Origin: Tissierella sp032104385
GTDB taxonomy: Bacteria > Bacillota > Clostridia > Tissierellales > Tissierellaceae
Length of the DNA: 64,000 nucleotides
Direction: 5' to 3'
Assembly (NCBI RefSeq): GCF_032104385.1
Contig: NZ_DAMCHJ010000008.1
Span: 62,001-126,000, forward strand
Positions 52,873 through 61,638 of the stretch are shown here, piece after piece. A program made the translations under genes and the position numbers. Each line of letters begins with the position of its first letter. Position 1 is the first letter of the stretch. The notes below the pieces were generated by a model. It was not told the DNA's origin. It made no database searches and saw only the letters and a program-made list of their open reading frames with translations.

Positions 52873-53769
52873 ATGTCATATTTTAAGATTAAAGGAGTTA
52901 TACCACCAATGATAACTCCATTTAATGGAAATGATGAGGTAGATTTTGAAAAGCATGTAAAAAATATGGAAAAATGGAATGAATATGATTTGGCCGGATA
53001 TCTGGTACTAGGTTCCAATAGTGAAACTGTCTATTTATCAGAAGAAGAAAAGTTGAAACTAATAGAACTAACAGTTAAGCACAAAAAAGAAGGAAAGTTT
53101 GTAATGGTAGGTACTGGAATGGAATCTACAAGGGCTACTATTGAGCTTACAAACAAAGCAGCAGACTTAGGAGCAGATTGTGCACTTATATTAACACCAT
53201 TTTACTATGCTGGGAAAATGAATGACGAAGCATTAATTAACTATTTTAAAGAGGTTGCAGACAATGTAAATATTCCAATATTAATATATAATGTAACTAA
53301 ATTTACACACATAAATATTTCTCCTAAGGCTGTTGGAGTATTGAGCAAACATCCAAACATTATTGGAATGAAAGATAGTTCAGGTAGTGTACCACAGTTA
53401 GTTGATTTTAAGAGAGTTGTAGATATGGACAAGTTTAATCTGTTAGTAGGTACAGCATCGGCCTGGTTCCCTGCCCTTGCTATAGGTATTGAAGGTGCTA
53501 TAATGGCCTTAGTAAATAGTTGTCCAGGTGAATGTGTAGATATACAAAAAGAATTTGATAAGGGAAATATTGAAAAATCAAGAGAAATATACGAAAGAGT
53601 ATTTCCGGTAAATAGCGCAGTAACAGGGGCATTTGGAATAGCTGGATTGAAGTACGCATGTGATTTATTAGGATTTGCAGGAGGACTTGTTAGAAAACCA
53701 TTATTACAGCTTAAGGCTCAAGAAAAAGAAAAATTAAAAGAAATTTTAAGAAATGCAGAGGTACTATAG
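52873..53769 (+). CDS. DapA-family aldolase, 4-hydroxy-2-oxoglutarate aldolase-like
   Basis: A 298-aa class I aldolase/lyase of the DHDPS/NAL superfamily. Schiff-base Lys167 is in NIIGMKDSSG and the catalytic Tyr139 in ILIYNVTKFT. Beyond these, VMVGTGMESTRATIELTNKA, ADCALILTPFYYAGKMN, NSAVTGAFGIAGLKYACDLLG and RKPLLQL recall the animal HOGA1 pattern more than DapA, from which I infer cleavage of 4-hydroxy-2-oxoglutarate or a similar acid to pyruvate and glyoxylate. Lysine biosynthesis is less likely given neighbours. RBS AAAGGAGG lies upstream. Confidence 0.78.
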   Translation: MSYFKIKGVIPPMITPFNGNDEVDFEKHVKNMEKWNEYDLAGYLVLGSNSETVYLSEEEKLKLIELTVKHKKEGKFVMVGTGMESTRATIELTNKAADLGADCALILTPFYYAGKMNDEALINYFKEVADNVNIPILIYNVTKFTHINISPKAVGVLSKHPNIIGMKDSSGSVPQLVDFKRVVDMDKFNLLVGTASAWFPALAIGIEGAIMALVNSCPGECVDIQKEFDKGNIEKSREIYERVFPVNSAVTGAFGIAGLKYACDLLGFAGGLVRKPLLQLKAQEKEKLKEILRNAEVL

Positions 53770-53811
53770 GATTTAGTCAATATAAAAATAGCTAAAGGAT
53801 GGTGCTAATAC

Positions 53812-55056
53812 ATGAAGTGGTGGTTTAATCAAAAAATGCATATTAAAATTTTCATATGTATTGTAATTGGAATTATTTTAGGTGTTACACTTGGAGAAAA
53901 AGCATCTGTACTTAAACCATTAGGAGAAGTATTTCTAAGACTATTAAAAATGTTAATTGTACCTCTAACATTCTTTACTATTGTTAGTGGAATCACTAAA
54001 ATGGAAGATATCAAATCACTAAGAACTGTGGGCGGCAGAGTAGGAATATATTATATATTTTCTTCTTTATTCGCAGCAACTAGTGGTATGATAATGGCAT
54101 TGATAATGAAACCAGGTAAAGAAGTTATAGGAATTTTAGATCAAGGAGCTACTGTAGAAGTATCTAATTTTAACTTCTTAGAAAATGTAATTAGTTGGAT
54201 TCCTACTAATCCAATAGAATCTCTAGTTACTGGAAACATGCTACAAATAATTTTCTTCTCAGTATTTATGGGAATTGCATTATTATTGTTAGGTGAAAAG
54301 GTAAAAAAACTAGTTGAAATAGTTGATCAAAGTGCTGAAACAATGATAAAAATTACAGATATTGTAATGGGATTTGCACCTTATGGTATATTAGCTTTAA
54401 TTGCCGAAATGGTAGGAACATTAGGTAGTAAGATGTTGGCAGAGGTAGGGAAATTTATATTAACAGATTACTTAGCTTTAACTCTTATGATATTAGTAGT
54501 GTATCCAATCATACTTAAATATATTGGGAAATTAAGTCCGCGACAATTCTATCGTGCCATAGCACCAGCTATGTTAGTAGCAGCAAGTACTACTTCATCT
54601 GCAGCAACATTACCAATATCTATGAACGTTGCAGACAAAAACTTAAAAATACCAGAAAAAATATATGGCTTTACTTTACCTTTAGGTGCTACAGTAAATA
54701 TGGATGGTATGGCAGTAGCTCTTGGAGTAATATCTGTATTTGCAGCAAATGTTTATGACCTTCCAATTACTTTGCCTTTAATGCTACAGTTTATGTTCCT
54801 AGGACTAATATTATCTATTGGAGCAGCTGGAGTAAAAGGTGCTGGTATAGTAATGTCTACGATTTTATTACAAACCTTAAACTTACCTCTAACATTAGTA
54901 CCAATATTTGCAGCTATTTGGCCGATAATAGATATCGGTCATACTACAACGAATATAACTGGCGACTTAGTAGGAACTACAATAGTTGCAGCTAATATCG
55001 GAGAAATAGATGTAAATGAGTTTAACAATTCTGTAATAAAAAACGTAAAGCCATAG
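53812..55056 (+). CDS. Dicarboxylate/amino acid:cation symporter (DAACS family)
   Basis: A 414-aa secondary transporter of the GltP/GltPh fold. The two re-entrant loops are AASTTSSAATLPISM (HP1) and GVKGAGIVMSTILL (HP2). The unwound helix is ATVNMDGMAVAL (NMDGT motif with M for T nearby), and the substrate helix is IIDIGHTTTNITGD. Asp374 (amino-group ligand) is present. The Arg that binds the side-chain carboxylate of Asp/Glu in GltPh (DxGRT) is His377 here. It is the last gene of the four-gene operon and the likely importer of its substrate. Confidence 0.9.
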   Translation: MKWWFNQKMHIKIFICIVIGIILGVTLGEKASVLKPLGEVFLRLLKMLIVPLTFFTIVSGITKMEDIKSLRTVGGRVGIYYIFSSLFAATSGMIMALIMKPGKEVIGILDQGATVEVSNFNFLENVISWIPTNPIESLVTGNMLQIIFFSVFMGIALLLLGEKVKKLVEIVDQSAETMIKITDIVMGFAPYGILALIAEMVGTLGSKMLAEVGKFILTDYLALTLMILVVYPIILKYIGKLSPRQFYRAIAPAMLVAASTTSSAATLPISMNVADKNLKIPEKIYGFTLPLGATVNMDGMAVALGVISVFAANVYDLPITLPLMLQFMFLGLILSIGAAGVKGAGIVMSTILLQTLNLPLTLVPIFAAIWPIIDIGHTTTNITGDLVGTTIVAANIGEIDVNEFNNSVIKNVKP

Positions 55057-55079
55057 AATTAAACATATAAACTTCTAAA

Positions 55080-55132
55080 TTAATTAAAAGACTTCAAATA
55101 ACCAATTGGTTACGAGAAGTCTTTTAAATTAA
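55080..55132 (+). terminator. Terminator after the symporter gene
   Basis: Ten-base-pair stem AAAAGACTTC / GAAGTCTTTT with an inner palindrome ACCAATTGGT in the loop, then AAATTAATTATT. Confidence 0.75.
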
Positions 55133-55208
55133 TTATTAATGTAAAAATGTCTAGATATCTAAATCCCTATATAATACAATTAATCTATATAGCAAAAGGA
55201 GGAATTAT

Positions 55209-56411
55209 ATGAAAAATAATAACCTTTACTGTACAAACTGTAAAAAGGTGTATTCAAAGGAGACTATTGACTTTAGATGTGAGGTTTGTCATGAACCTTT
55301 AGAGTTAGAAGAGGTAAAGATAGGAAAAATAAAGGATGGGAACATACTAGAACAAAGTATGCTAGAAAGATACGAAGAATTCTATCCATTTTTAAATATA
55401 GATAGGGATATTACCTTAGGGGAAGGATTTACTCCTCTTGTAGAATCAAAGGAAATAGCTAATGAGTATGACTTAAATGGTATTTACTTTAAAAATGAAG
55501 GACAAAATCCTACATGGTCCTTTAAAGATAGGGGCACTATCACTGGTGTATATAGAGCAATAGACTTGGGATATAGAAGGATAGGGACTGTTTCGTCAGG
55601 AAATATGGCTACATCAATTGCAGCATATGGAGCGAAGGCAAACCTAGAAACTATTGTACTTGTAAAAGGTGATATTGCTGATGAGAAGCTAAAACCTATT
55701 GCCATATATGGGCCAAAATTGATTAAGGTTGAGGGTGATTATGGTAGACTTTACTCTGAAAGCTTCAAACTAGGCCTTGAAAATGAAATACATTTTATTA
55801 ATTCTGATGTACCTTATAGAGTTGAAGGCTATAAAACAATTGCTTTTGAAATCTGTGAACAACTTAAATTTAATATTCCAGATTATGTAATAGTTCCTAC
55901 ATCTGCAGGAGGAAATATACGGGGGATAGAAAAAGGATTTAGAGAGTTTAGAAATGCTAATATAATAGACAAGATTCCTAAGATAATTTGTGTTCAAGCA
56001 GCAGGATGTGCACCAATTTATAATGCATTCCATAATAATATGATAAATGTGGAAAGGTTTCAAAATCCTAAGACCATAGCCCAAGCAATACAAAATCCTA
56101 CGCCACCTAGTGGAAATCAAGTTCTTAGAATGATAAGAAAAAATGGTGGTACTATTGTGACTGTCAGTGAAGCAGAAATAATAAATGCACAGAAAAGATT
56201 AGCTAGATTAGGCATTTTTGCACAACCAGCTTCAGCTACTTCCTTAGCAGCAGCGGAAAAACTAAAAAATATAAACTATATTAAAGCTGAAGATAGAGTA
56301 GTATGCATAGTTACTGCCTCTGGACTTAAATATACTGCTGCATTAGAAGAACATGATTTAGAATTAATGGAATGTAGAATAGAGGAGCTTGATAATATTA
56401 TAAGAAGTTGA
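55209..56411 (+). CDS. thrC: Threonine synthase
   Basis: A 400-aa PLP enzyme converting O-phosphohomoserine to threonine. An N-terminal zinc ribbon (Cys8, 11, 24, 27) precedes the catalytic fold, as in many Clostridia and archaea. PLP Lys106 is in PTWSFKDRGT; GTVSSGNMATSIAAYGAKA and PTSAGGNIRGIEKGF (phosphate loop) are standard. RBS AAAGGAGG. The homoserine dehydrogenase gene begins 50 bases downstream. Confidence 0.93.
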   Translation: MKNNNLYCTNCKKVYSKETIDFRCEVCHEPLELEEVKIGKIKDGNILEQSMLERYEEFYPFLNIDRDITLGEGFTPLVESKEIANEYDLNGIYFKNEGQNPTWSFKDRGTITGVYRAIDLGYRRIGTVSSGNMATSIAAYGAKANLETIVLVKGDIADEKLKPIAIYGPKLIKVEGDYGRLYSESFKLGLENEIHFINSDVPYRVEGYKTIAFEICEQLKFNIPDYVIVPTSAGGNIRGIEKGFREFRNANIIDKIPKIICVQAAGCAPIYNAFHNNMINVERFQNPKTIAQAIQNPTPPSGNQVLRMIRKNGGTIVTVSEAEIINAQKRLARLGIFAQPASATSLAAAEKLKNINYIKAEDRVVCIVTASGLKYTAALEEHDLELMECRIEELDNIIRS

Positions 56412-56461
56412 TTATAATATGTATCAGTTTTTATTACTCTATTATGGAAGGGAGAATTATT

Positions 56462-57499
56462 ATGAGAATAGCTATTATAGGATTCGGAGGGGTAGGAAGG
56501 GCTTTTCTTCAGTTATTAATAAATAAAAGTTCTGAACTACTTAGGGAAGGAATAAATCCTAAAGTAAAGTATGTAATATCGTCTAAAGGTGGAGTGTATG
56601 ATTCAGAAGGAATTGATATTAATAAGTTTGTGGATTATTCAAATGCAAATAAAGATATAATTAATTATCCTATAGGGGGTTCTCAAAATATAACATTTAA
56701 TACTTTGTTAGAAAATAAAGATGTAGATATTATAATTGAAATGACTCCTACAAATATAAAAACTGGTGAGCCAGGGATGACCTATATTACCAAATCATTA
56801 GAAAATGGTTTTCATGTAATTACAGCAAATAAAGGTCCAATTTTACTAGACTATAAAAAGTTAAATGAAATTGCTTACCAAAATAATGTACAGTTAGGAA
56901 TAGGATGTACTTCCGGTGGAGCATTGCCAACAATAAATGGTGGGATTATTGATATGGCAGGGTCAACTATAGAAACTATTTAAGGGGGACTAAATGGAAC
57001 AACTAACTTTATTATAAATGAAATGGAGAAAGAAAAAGTAGAATATAAAGAAGCATTAGAAAAGGCTCAAAAGTTAGGGATTGCTGAAACAGATCCAACG
57101 CTTGATGTAGAGGGGTGGGATACTGCTACTAAGCTATTAATCTTAACTAATGTTCTTATGAATGAAGAAAAGACCATGAAGGATATCAATGTAGAAGGTA
57201 TTACTTCTATAAAAGCTTCTGATATTGAAGAAGCAGCAAAAGAAGGGCTAAAATATAAATTGGTGGGTAGAACAATTAGGACGAAAGAAGGATTAAAGAT
57301 GTCAGTTAAGCTTGAAAAATTAGATATAGATAATCCTCTTTTTGGGGTAGATGGGAAAAGTAAAGCAGTAAGATACACTTCTGATACTTTAGGAGATTTG
57401 ACTATTATTGGTGGAGCATCAGGAGTAATACCAGCTGCCGCATCGATTTTGAGAGATCTTATTAATATAAAAAGAGGATATAAATTTACTAGATATTAA
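56462..57499 (+). pseudogene. hom: Homoserine dehydrogenase interrupted by an in-frame stop
   Basis: The frame starts MRIAIIGFGGVGRAFLQLL (NAD(P) fold) with ATG at 56462 after GGAAGGGAG, and contains TANKGPILLDYKKL and GCTSGGALPTINGG. At 56981-56983 a TAA replaces one codon within the substrate-domain motif: the next residues in the same frame are GGLNGTTNFIINEMEKEKVE, the usual G-x-x-NGTTN motif. The rest (about 170 residues) continues intact: AETDPTLDVEGWD, and the C-terminal LGDLTIIGGASGVIPAAASILRDL. Everything but that codon looks functional. It may be a true nonsense mutation or an assembly error. Confidence 0.88.
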
Positions 57500-57500
57500 C

Positions 57501-57567
57501 ATGAATCTTTTGGCTAAATTTAGCGAAGAGATCACAGTATATAAAATTTTGTATAAACTTGAAATAT
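57501..57567 (+). other. Open frame running into assembly gap
   Basis: An ATG at 57501 opens MNLLAKFSEEITVYKILYKL, which runs into the 10-N gap. It lacks a clear RBS and is too short to assign; it may be a gene start or chance. Confidence 0.2.
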
Positions 57568-57577
57568 NNNNNNNNNN
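57568..57577. other. Assembly gap (10 N)
   Basis: A second 10-N run between hom and the GNAT gene. The true distance and the adjacency of the two sides are not shown by sequence. Confidence 0.95.
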
Positions 57578-57652
57578 ATAATCACTCTAGTAATACAATA
57601 AAATTATATGTAGATTGAGGATGTTATACCAATACAAAGGGGATAAATTAAA

Positions 57653-58159
57653 ATGAAAACACTAACACCAACAAAAAATGAACATTTTAAAATCAGATTT
57701 GCTGAGGGAAAAGATGTAAAACTTATATTAGATTTTATTAAAGAATTAGCAGATTATGAAAAATTGTTACATGAAGTAGTTGCAACAGAAGAAATACTTA
57801 TGGATTCATTATTTGTTAGAAAGGCTGCAGAGGTTATTATTGGAGAGCATGATGGTGAGCCAGTAGGTTTCGCTTTGTTTTTTCATAACTTCTCTACTTT
57901 CCTTGGAAGACCTGGTATTTACTTAGAAGATTTGTATGTAAGACCTGAAATGAGAGGAAAAGGATATGGTAAAATATTTTTATCCTTCTTAGCAAAATTA
58001 GCTATAGAAAGAAATTGTGGGAGATTTGAGTGGTGGTGTATAGATTGGAATGAGCCTTCTATTAATTTTTATAAGAGTATAGGTGCAGTTCCTATGGATG
58101 AATGGACAGTATATCGTGTACATAATCAAACACTTATTGATTTAGCAAACGAATTTTAA
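57653..58159 (+). CDS. GNAT acetyltransferase, spermidine/diamine (SSAT)-like
   Basis: A 168-aa acetyltransferase. The acetyl-CoA motif is YLEDLYVRPEMRGKGYGKIFL (R/Q-x-x-G-x-G/A is RGKGYG). The start FKIRFAEGKDVKLILDFIKELADYEK, the GFALFFHNFSTFLGRPGIYLED segment and the C-terminal RFEWWCIDWNEPSINFYKSIGA are typical of the SSAT2/thialysine-acetyltransferase group. The natural amine substrate is uncertain. RBS AAAGGGG. A perfect 16-bp terminator follows. Confidence 0.88.
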   Translation: MKTLTPTKNEHFKIRFAEGKDVKLILDFIKELADYEKLLHEVVATEEILMDSLFVRKAAEVIIGEHDGEPVGFALFFHNFSTFLGRPGIYLEDLYVRPEMRGKGYGKIFLSFLAKLAIERNCGRFEWWCIDWNEPSINFYKSIGAVPMDEWTVYRVHNQTLIDLANEF

Positions 58160-58179
58160 ATTTTAAAAATAAAAAAACC

Positions 58180-58220
58180 AAAAATTTCCAGATGCCATTT
58201 GAGCATCTGGAAATTTTTCA
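58180..58220 (+). terminator. Rho-independent terminator after GNAT gene
   Basis: Perfect 16-bp stem AAAAATTTCCAGATGC / GCATCTGGAAATTTTT with a 7-base loop. Confidence 0.88.
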
Positions 58221-58333
58221 ATATATAGTCTATTAAGCTAAATAAATAGCTACATATGTAAATTATATAGTGGGCAAATTAATAAAGATAATAATTTATT
58301 AGATTATAAAATAATTTTTCAAAGGAGGCAAAA

Positions 58334-59497
58334 ATGGATATACTAACTAGAAAAAAATTTGAAGAATTAATAAATTCAGAGGAAGAATGGTGTATCTCAA
58401 TCTATATGCCTACCTGTCGTATGGGAGCAGATATTAAACAAAATCCAATACGATATAAACAGTGCATTAGAGAAGCAGAAGATAAATTATTTAATATGGG
58501 TTTAAGTAAATCAGAAGTTGGAAACATCTTACAATCAGCTAGTAATTTAATTGATGAAACAACATTTTGGCAAAACCAAACAGAAGGTTTAGCAATATTT
58601 ATAACTCCAGATAAAATAAGTTATTATCACCTTCCATTTGAGGTTAAGGATCAAGTGGTAATTTCAGATAAATTTTACACTAAACCACTCCTTCCTTTAT
58701 TTACAACAGATGGTCAATTTTATATATTAGCATTAAGTAAAAATGAAGTGAGATTATTTAAAGCTTCTAGACAAACAGTTAAGGAAATAGTGATGGAAGA
58801 TGCACCTCGAAGTGTTGAAGATATGAAAGTAGATGATGACCCAAGAACTAAATTACAAATTCGTACTGCAAATCCAATAAGTAGCTCTTCACTTTCATAT
58901 AATATAGCAAGTCAAGGGCAGGCTGTAGAAAATGACTTTGATAAAAATGAGTTAGCTAGATATTTTCGTGCAATTGATGAATCTCTAAATAAATTGAATA
59001 AAGGAGAAGAAATACCCTTAGTGCTTGCTGGGGTAGAATATTTAATTCCTATATATAAGGAAATTAGTAAATATCCAAATATAGTAGATGAATTTATTAA
59101 AGGTAACCCTGAGATATTATATGGGGATGATTTACAAAAGATGGCATGGGAGATTATGGAGCCTAAATTCTTAAAAATACAAGAATTGGCAGAAGCTAAA
59201 TATAATCAATTTTCAGGCCAGAAAAATGGATTATCTTCTAAATCATTGAGAAAAATTCTATCTCAAGCTTATAATGGTCAAATTGAAACATTATTTATTG
59301 CTAATGGAATTCATCAATGGGGTAGATTTAACCCAGATAATAATAAAGTAGATTTTCACGAAGAACAAAATATAGAAAATGAAGATTTAATAGATCGTGC
59401 GGCTACCCTCACTATATCTCGAGGTGGTACAGTATATGTGGTAGAGCCGGATAAAGTGCCAGATGGCGGGACTGTTGCAGCTATATTAAGATATTAG
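58334..59497 (+). CDS. baeRF family 3 domain protein
   Basis: A 387-aa protein. The pattern CISIYMPTCRMG, QNPIRYKQCIREAEDKL, FWQNQTEGLAIFI, KPLLPLFTTDGQFYILALSKNEVRLF and the C-terminal QIETLFIA...TISRGGTVYVVE is that of the bacterial archaeo-eukaryotic release factor family 3 (baeRF3). These are diverged relatives of eRF1, suspected of ribosome or stress roles; no function is proven. RBS AAAGGAGG. Monocistronic, with strong terminators on either side. Confidence 0.82.
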   Translation: MDILTRKKFEELINSEEEWCISIYMPTCRMGADIKQNPIRYKQCIREAEDKLFNMGLSKSEVGNILQSASNLIDETTFWQNQTEGLAIFITPDKISYYHLPFEVKDQVVISDKFYTKPLLPLFTTDGQFYILALSKNEVRLFKASRQTVKEIVMEDAPRSVEDMKVDDDPRTKLQIRTANPISSSSLSYNIASQGQAVENDFDKNELARYFRAIDESLNKLNKGEEIPLVLAGVEYLIPIYKEISKYPNIVDEFIKGNPEILYGDDLQKMAWEIMEPKFLKIQELAEAKYNQFSGQKNGLSSKSLRKILSQAYNGQIETLFIANGIHQWGRFNPDNNKVDFHEEQNIENEDLIDRAATLTISRGGTVYVVEPDKVPDGGTVAAILRY

Positions 59498-59504
59498 GAT
59501 AATA

Positions 59505-59548
59505 AAAATACAATCCGAATTAAAATTTTATTCGGATTGTATTTTATA
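59505..59548 (+). terminator. Rho-independent terminator after the baeRF3 gene
   Basis: Perfect 16-bp stem AAAATACAATCCGAAT / ATTCGGATTGTATTTT with a 9-base loop. Confidence 0.9.
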
Positions 59549-59634
59549 TTAACTTGTTAAATAATTAAATTTTGATATTGTTATTTTAGTTGATTTATTA
59601 ATTATAAGCTAGAAAAGGTTTTTACGGAAAATAT

Positions 59635-59658
59635 CATTGGTATAATATTATACTAATG
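59635..59658. promoter_or_regulatory. 24-bp near-perfect palindrome upstream of pstS
   Basis: Half-sites CATTGGTATAAT and ATTATACTAATG match in 11 of 12 pairs and meet without spacer. It lies 158 bp before the pstS start in a 268-bp stretch without genes. It could be an operator or promoter element; not recognised as a known box. The rest of 59549-59815 shows nothing else clear. Confidence 0.5.
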
Positions 59659-59815
59659 GAAAAATAATTATTTAATAACTTAGATTGAAAAAAGTTTATT
59701 AATATTTTCTATAGATACATATTCAATTATAGATGAAATTAATTGGACATACCTAAGTATTGAATATAGACTATATTATGTACTTTGTTAATATTAATAC
59801 ATATAGGAGGTCAGT

Positions 59816-60718
59816 ATGAGAAGACGAATTAGTTTGTTATTAATTGCATTAGTTTTAGTTACATCTTTAGTTGGGTGTAAGGATAAGGAGGGTACTCCAG
59901 CAGCTGTAGAAAATGAGTTTAAAGCCCAAATGACTTTTAATGGTTCATCTACTTTAGCGCCTGTAATATCTGCTATTGCGACAGATTTTATTGAATCAAA
60001 TACTACCTGGGATAAGGTAGATCCTAGTTTTCCAGATAAGAATGTATCCATCTATGTATCAGCAGGTGGCTCTGGTGCTGGTGTTAAGTCAGTAATAGAA
60101 GGAACTAGTGATTTTGGTATGTTAGCTAGGGGAGTAAAGGATGAAGAAAAAGATAAGGTGGGTGATATGAAAGAATTTGTTTTAGGGATAGATGCCTTAA
60201 CTATTTCTATAAATCCAGAAAACCCATTGGTAAAACTAAAGGACAGTTTAAGCACTGAAGAGATTATGAAAATATTTTCGGGAGAATATAAGTATTGGGA
60301 TGATTTAGATGATAGTCTTGAACATAAGGAAATAGTAGTTGTTATTAGAGATTTAGGTGGTGGAGCCCATGAAGTATTCCAAAAGAGTATAATGGGTGAT
60401 GTACAAGTAAGAGAAGATGCGATTCAATCTCCTTCAATGGGTGCCTTAGTTACAAAGATAATCGAAAACAAAGATGCAATAGGTTATGCTTCCTTTGGTA
60501 TGGTAAATCAAAACGTAGGAAAGCTTATACCATTAAAAGTTGATGGAATAGAGCCAACAGAAGAAAATATAGTAAATGGATCATATAAGGTATCAAGACC
60601 TCTTATTGTAGTTAAAAGAGGAGAATTGACATCTGAGCAAAAGGCATTTATGGATTTTGTTTTGTCAGATAAAGGTTCAGAGATTATTGCAAAAATGGGG
60701 TTTGTACCAACAAACTAA
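59816..60718 (+). CDS. pstS: Phosphate ABC transporter, substrate-binding lipoprotein
   Basis: A 300-aa lipoprotein. Signal peptide ends in LVGC (lipid on Cys21). Mature part has FNGSSTLAPVISAIA, SAGGSGAGVKSVIEGTSDFGMLAR, VVIRDLGGGAHEVF and NKDAIGYASFGM, typical of PstS phosphate binding. Strong RBS AGGAGGT. A terminator directly after it would let pstS be expressed above pstCAB, as in many bacteria. Confidence 0.94.
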   Translation: MRRRISLLLIALVLVTSLVGCKDKEGTPAAVENEFKAQMTFNGSSTLAPVISAIATDFIESNTTWDKVDPSFPDKNVSIYVSAGGSGAGVKSVIEGTSDFGMLARGVKDEEKDKVGDMKEFVLGIDALTISINPENPLVKLKDSLSTEEIMKIFSGEYKYWDDLDDSLEHKEIVVVIRDLGGGAHEVFQKSIMGDVQVREDAIQSPSMGALVTKIIENKDAIGYASFGMVNQNVGKLIPLKVDGIEPTEENIVNGSYKVSRPLIVVKRGELTSEQKAFMDFVLSDKGSEIIAKMGFVPTN

Positions 60719-60722
60719 AATT

Positions 60723-60747
60723 AGGGGCCTTAGCCCCTTATTTTTTT
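60723..60747 (+). terminator. Terminator between pstS and pstC
   Basis: Stem AGGGGC / GCCCCT, loop CTTA, then TATTTTTTT, with the pstC ribosome binding site immediately after. Read-through would be needed for pstCAB, or another promoter; none is obvious. Confidence 0.85.
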
Positions 60748-60759
60748 GAGGTGATTATA

Positions 60760-61620
60760 GTGAAAGACCTAGAAAATAGAATTTTCAAATCAATAGTTTG
60801 TTTTCTTACAGTATTATCATTATTGATACTTTCTTTCATAATATTATTTATTTTAAGAGAAAGCATTGTGTTTTTTAAAGAGGTTTCTATAATAAAATTT
60901 ATTTTCGGTAATAAATGGAACCCTCTTAATTTTCCAAATAAATTATCAATATACCCTACTATACTAGGAACTATATATGTATCATTAATAGGAATTGCTA
61001 TTGCATTGCCTATAGGAGTAGGGAATGCTATTGTTTTATCAAATTATACTAATAATAAATTTAAAAAAATAGTTAGAGTTATAGTAGATATACTAGCTGG
61101 TATACCTTCTGTTATTCATGGATTTATTGGATTGCTTGTGCTTGTAAAATTCTTTGAGACAAAATTTTTATTAGCTACTGGAGAATCCGTATTAGCAGGT
61201 GGTATAATTCTTTCTATTATGATGTTACCATTTATTATTTCCACATGTGAGGAGTCTATGGAAAAGATTTATAATGAAAACTCTACATACTCAAATGCAT
61301 TAGGGGTTTCTAAATCCTATATGATTAGAAAAATAGTTTTGCCTAATAGTAAAAGAAGCATATTAGCTTCTGGAGTATTAGCATTAGGTAGAGGTATGGG
61401 GGAAACTATGGCCGTAATGATGGTAATAGGTAATGCACCAATAATTCCTAAATTGTTGGGAAAATGTCAAACAATTCCTTCCCTAATTGCACTTGAAATG
61501 GGAATGGCAGAAGTAGGCAGTCTTCATTATCATGCACTTTATGCTTCAGGTTTTGTACTTATGATGATTTTGCTTATTATCAATGTTATTCTATACATAA
61601 TAAAAAGAAAAATAATATAA
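60760..61620 (+). CDS. pstC: Phosphate ABC transporter permease
   Basis: A 286-aa inner-membrane permease with six helices. Motifs: LPIGVGNAIVLSNY, DILAGIPSVIHGFIGL, EESMEKIYNENSTYSNALGVSKSYMIRKIVLP (EAA loop) and GRGMGETMAVMMVIGNAP. The C-terminal MGETMAV stretch is typical of PstC. GTG at 60760 is chosen, 6 bases after GAGGTG. pstA begins 18 bases after its stop. Confidence 0.93.
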   Translation: MKDLENRIFKSIVCFLTVLSLLILSFIILFILRESIVFFKEVSIIKFIFGNKWNPLNFPNKLSIYPTILGTIYVSLIGIAIALPIGVGNAIVLSNYTNNKFKKIVRVIVDILAGIPSVIHGFIGLLVLVKFFETKFLLATGESVLAGGIILSIMMLPFIISTCEESMEKIYNENSTYSNALGVSKSYMIRKIVLPNSKRSILASGVLALGRGMGETMAVMMVIGNAPIIPKLLGKCQTIPSLIALEMGMAEVGSLHYHALYASGFVLMMILLIINVILYIIKRKII

Positions 61621-61638
61621 CTAAAGGTTGAGATATTT

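Noticed and set aside
55057..55208. T-box or threonine-type attenuator ahead of thrC
   Set aside because: No T-box AGGGTGG-type motif or leader peptide with Thr codons was seen; the hairpin there follows the symporter gene and has no alternative fold that I can support.
56981..56983. Recoding (selenocysteine or pyrrolysine) at the hom stop
   Set aside because: The codon is TAA, which is not used for either, and the site is not a catalytic Cys position.
59635..59658. Palindrome upstream of pstS as a PerR/Fur box
   Set aside because: The half-sites meet without the one-base spacer of PerR and do not match the Fur consensus; left as unidentified.
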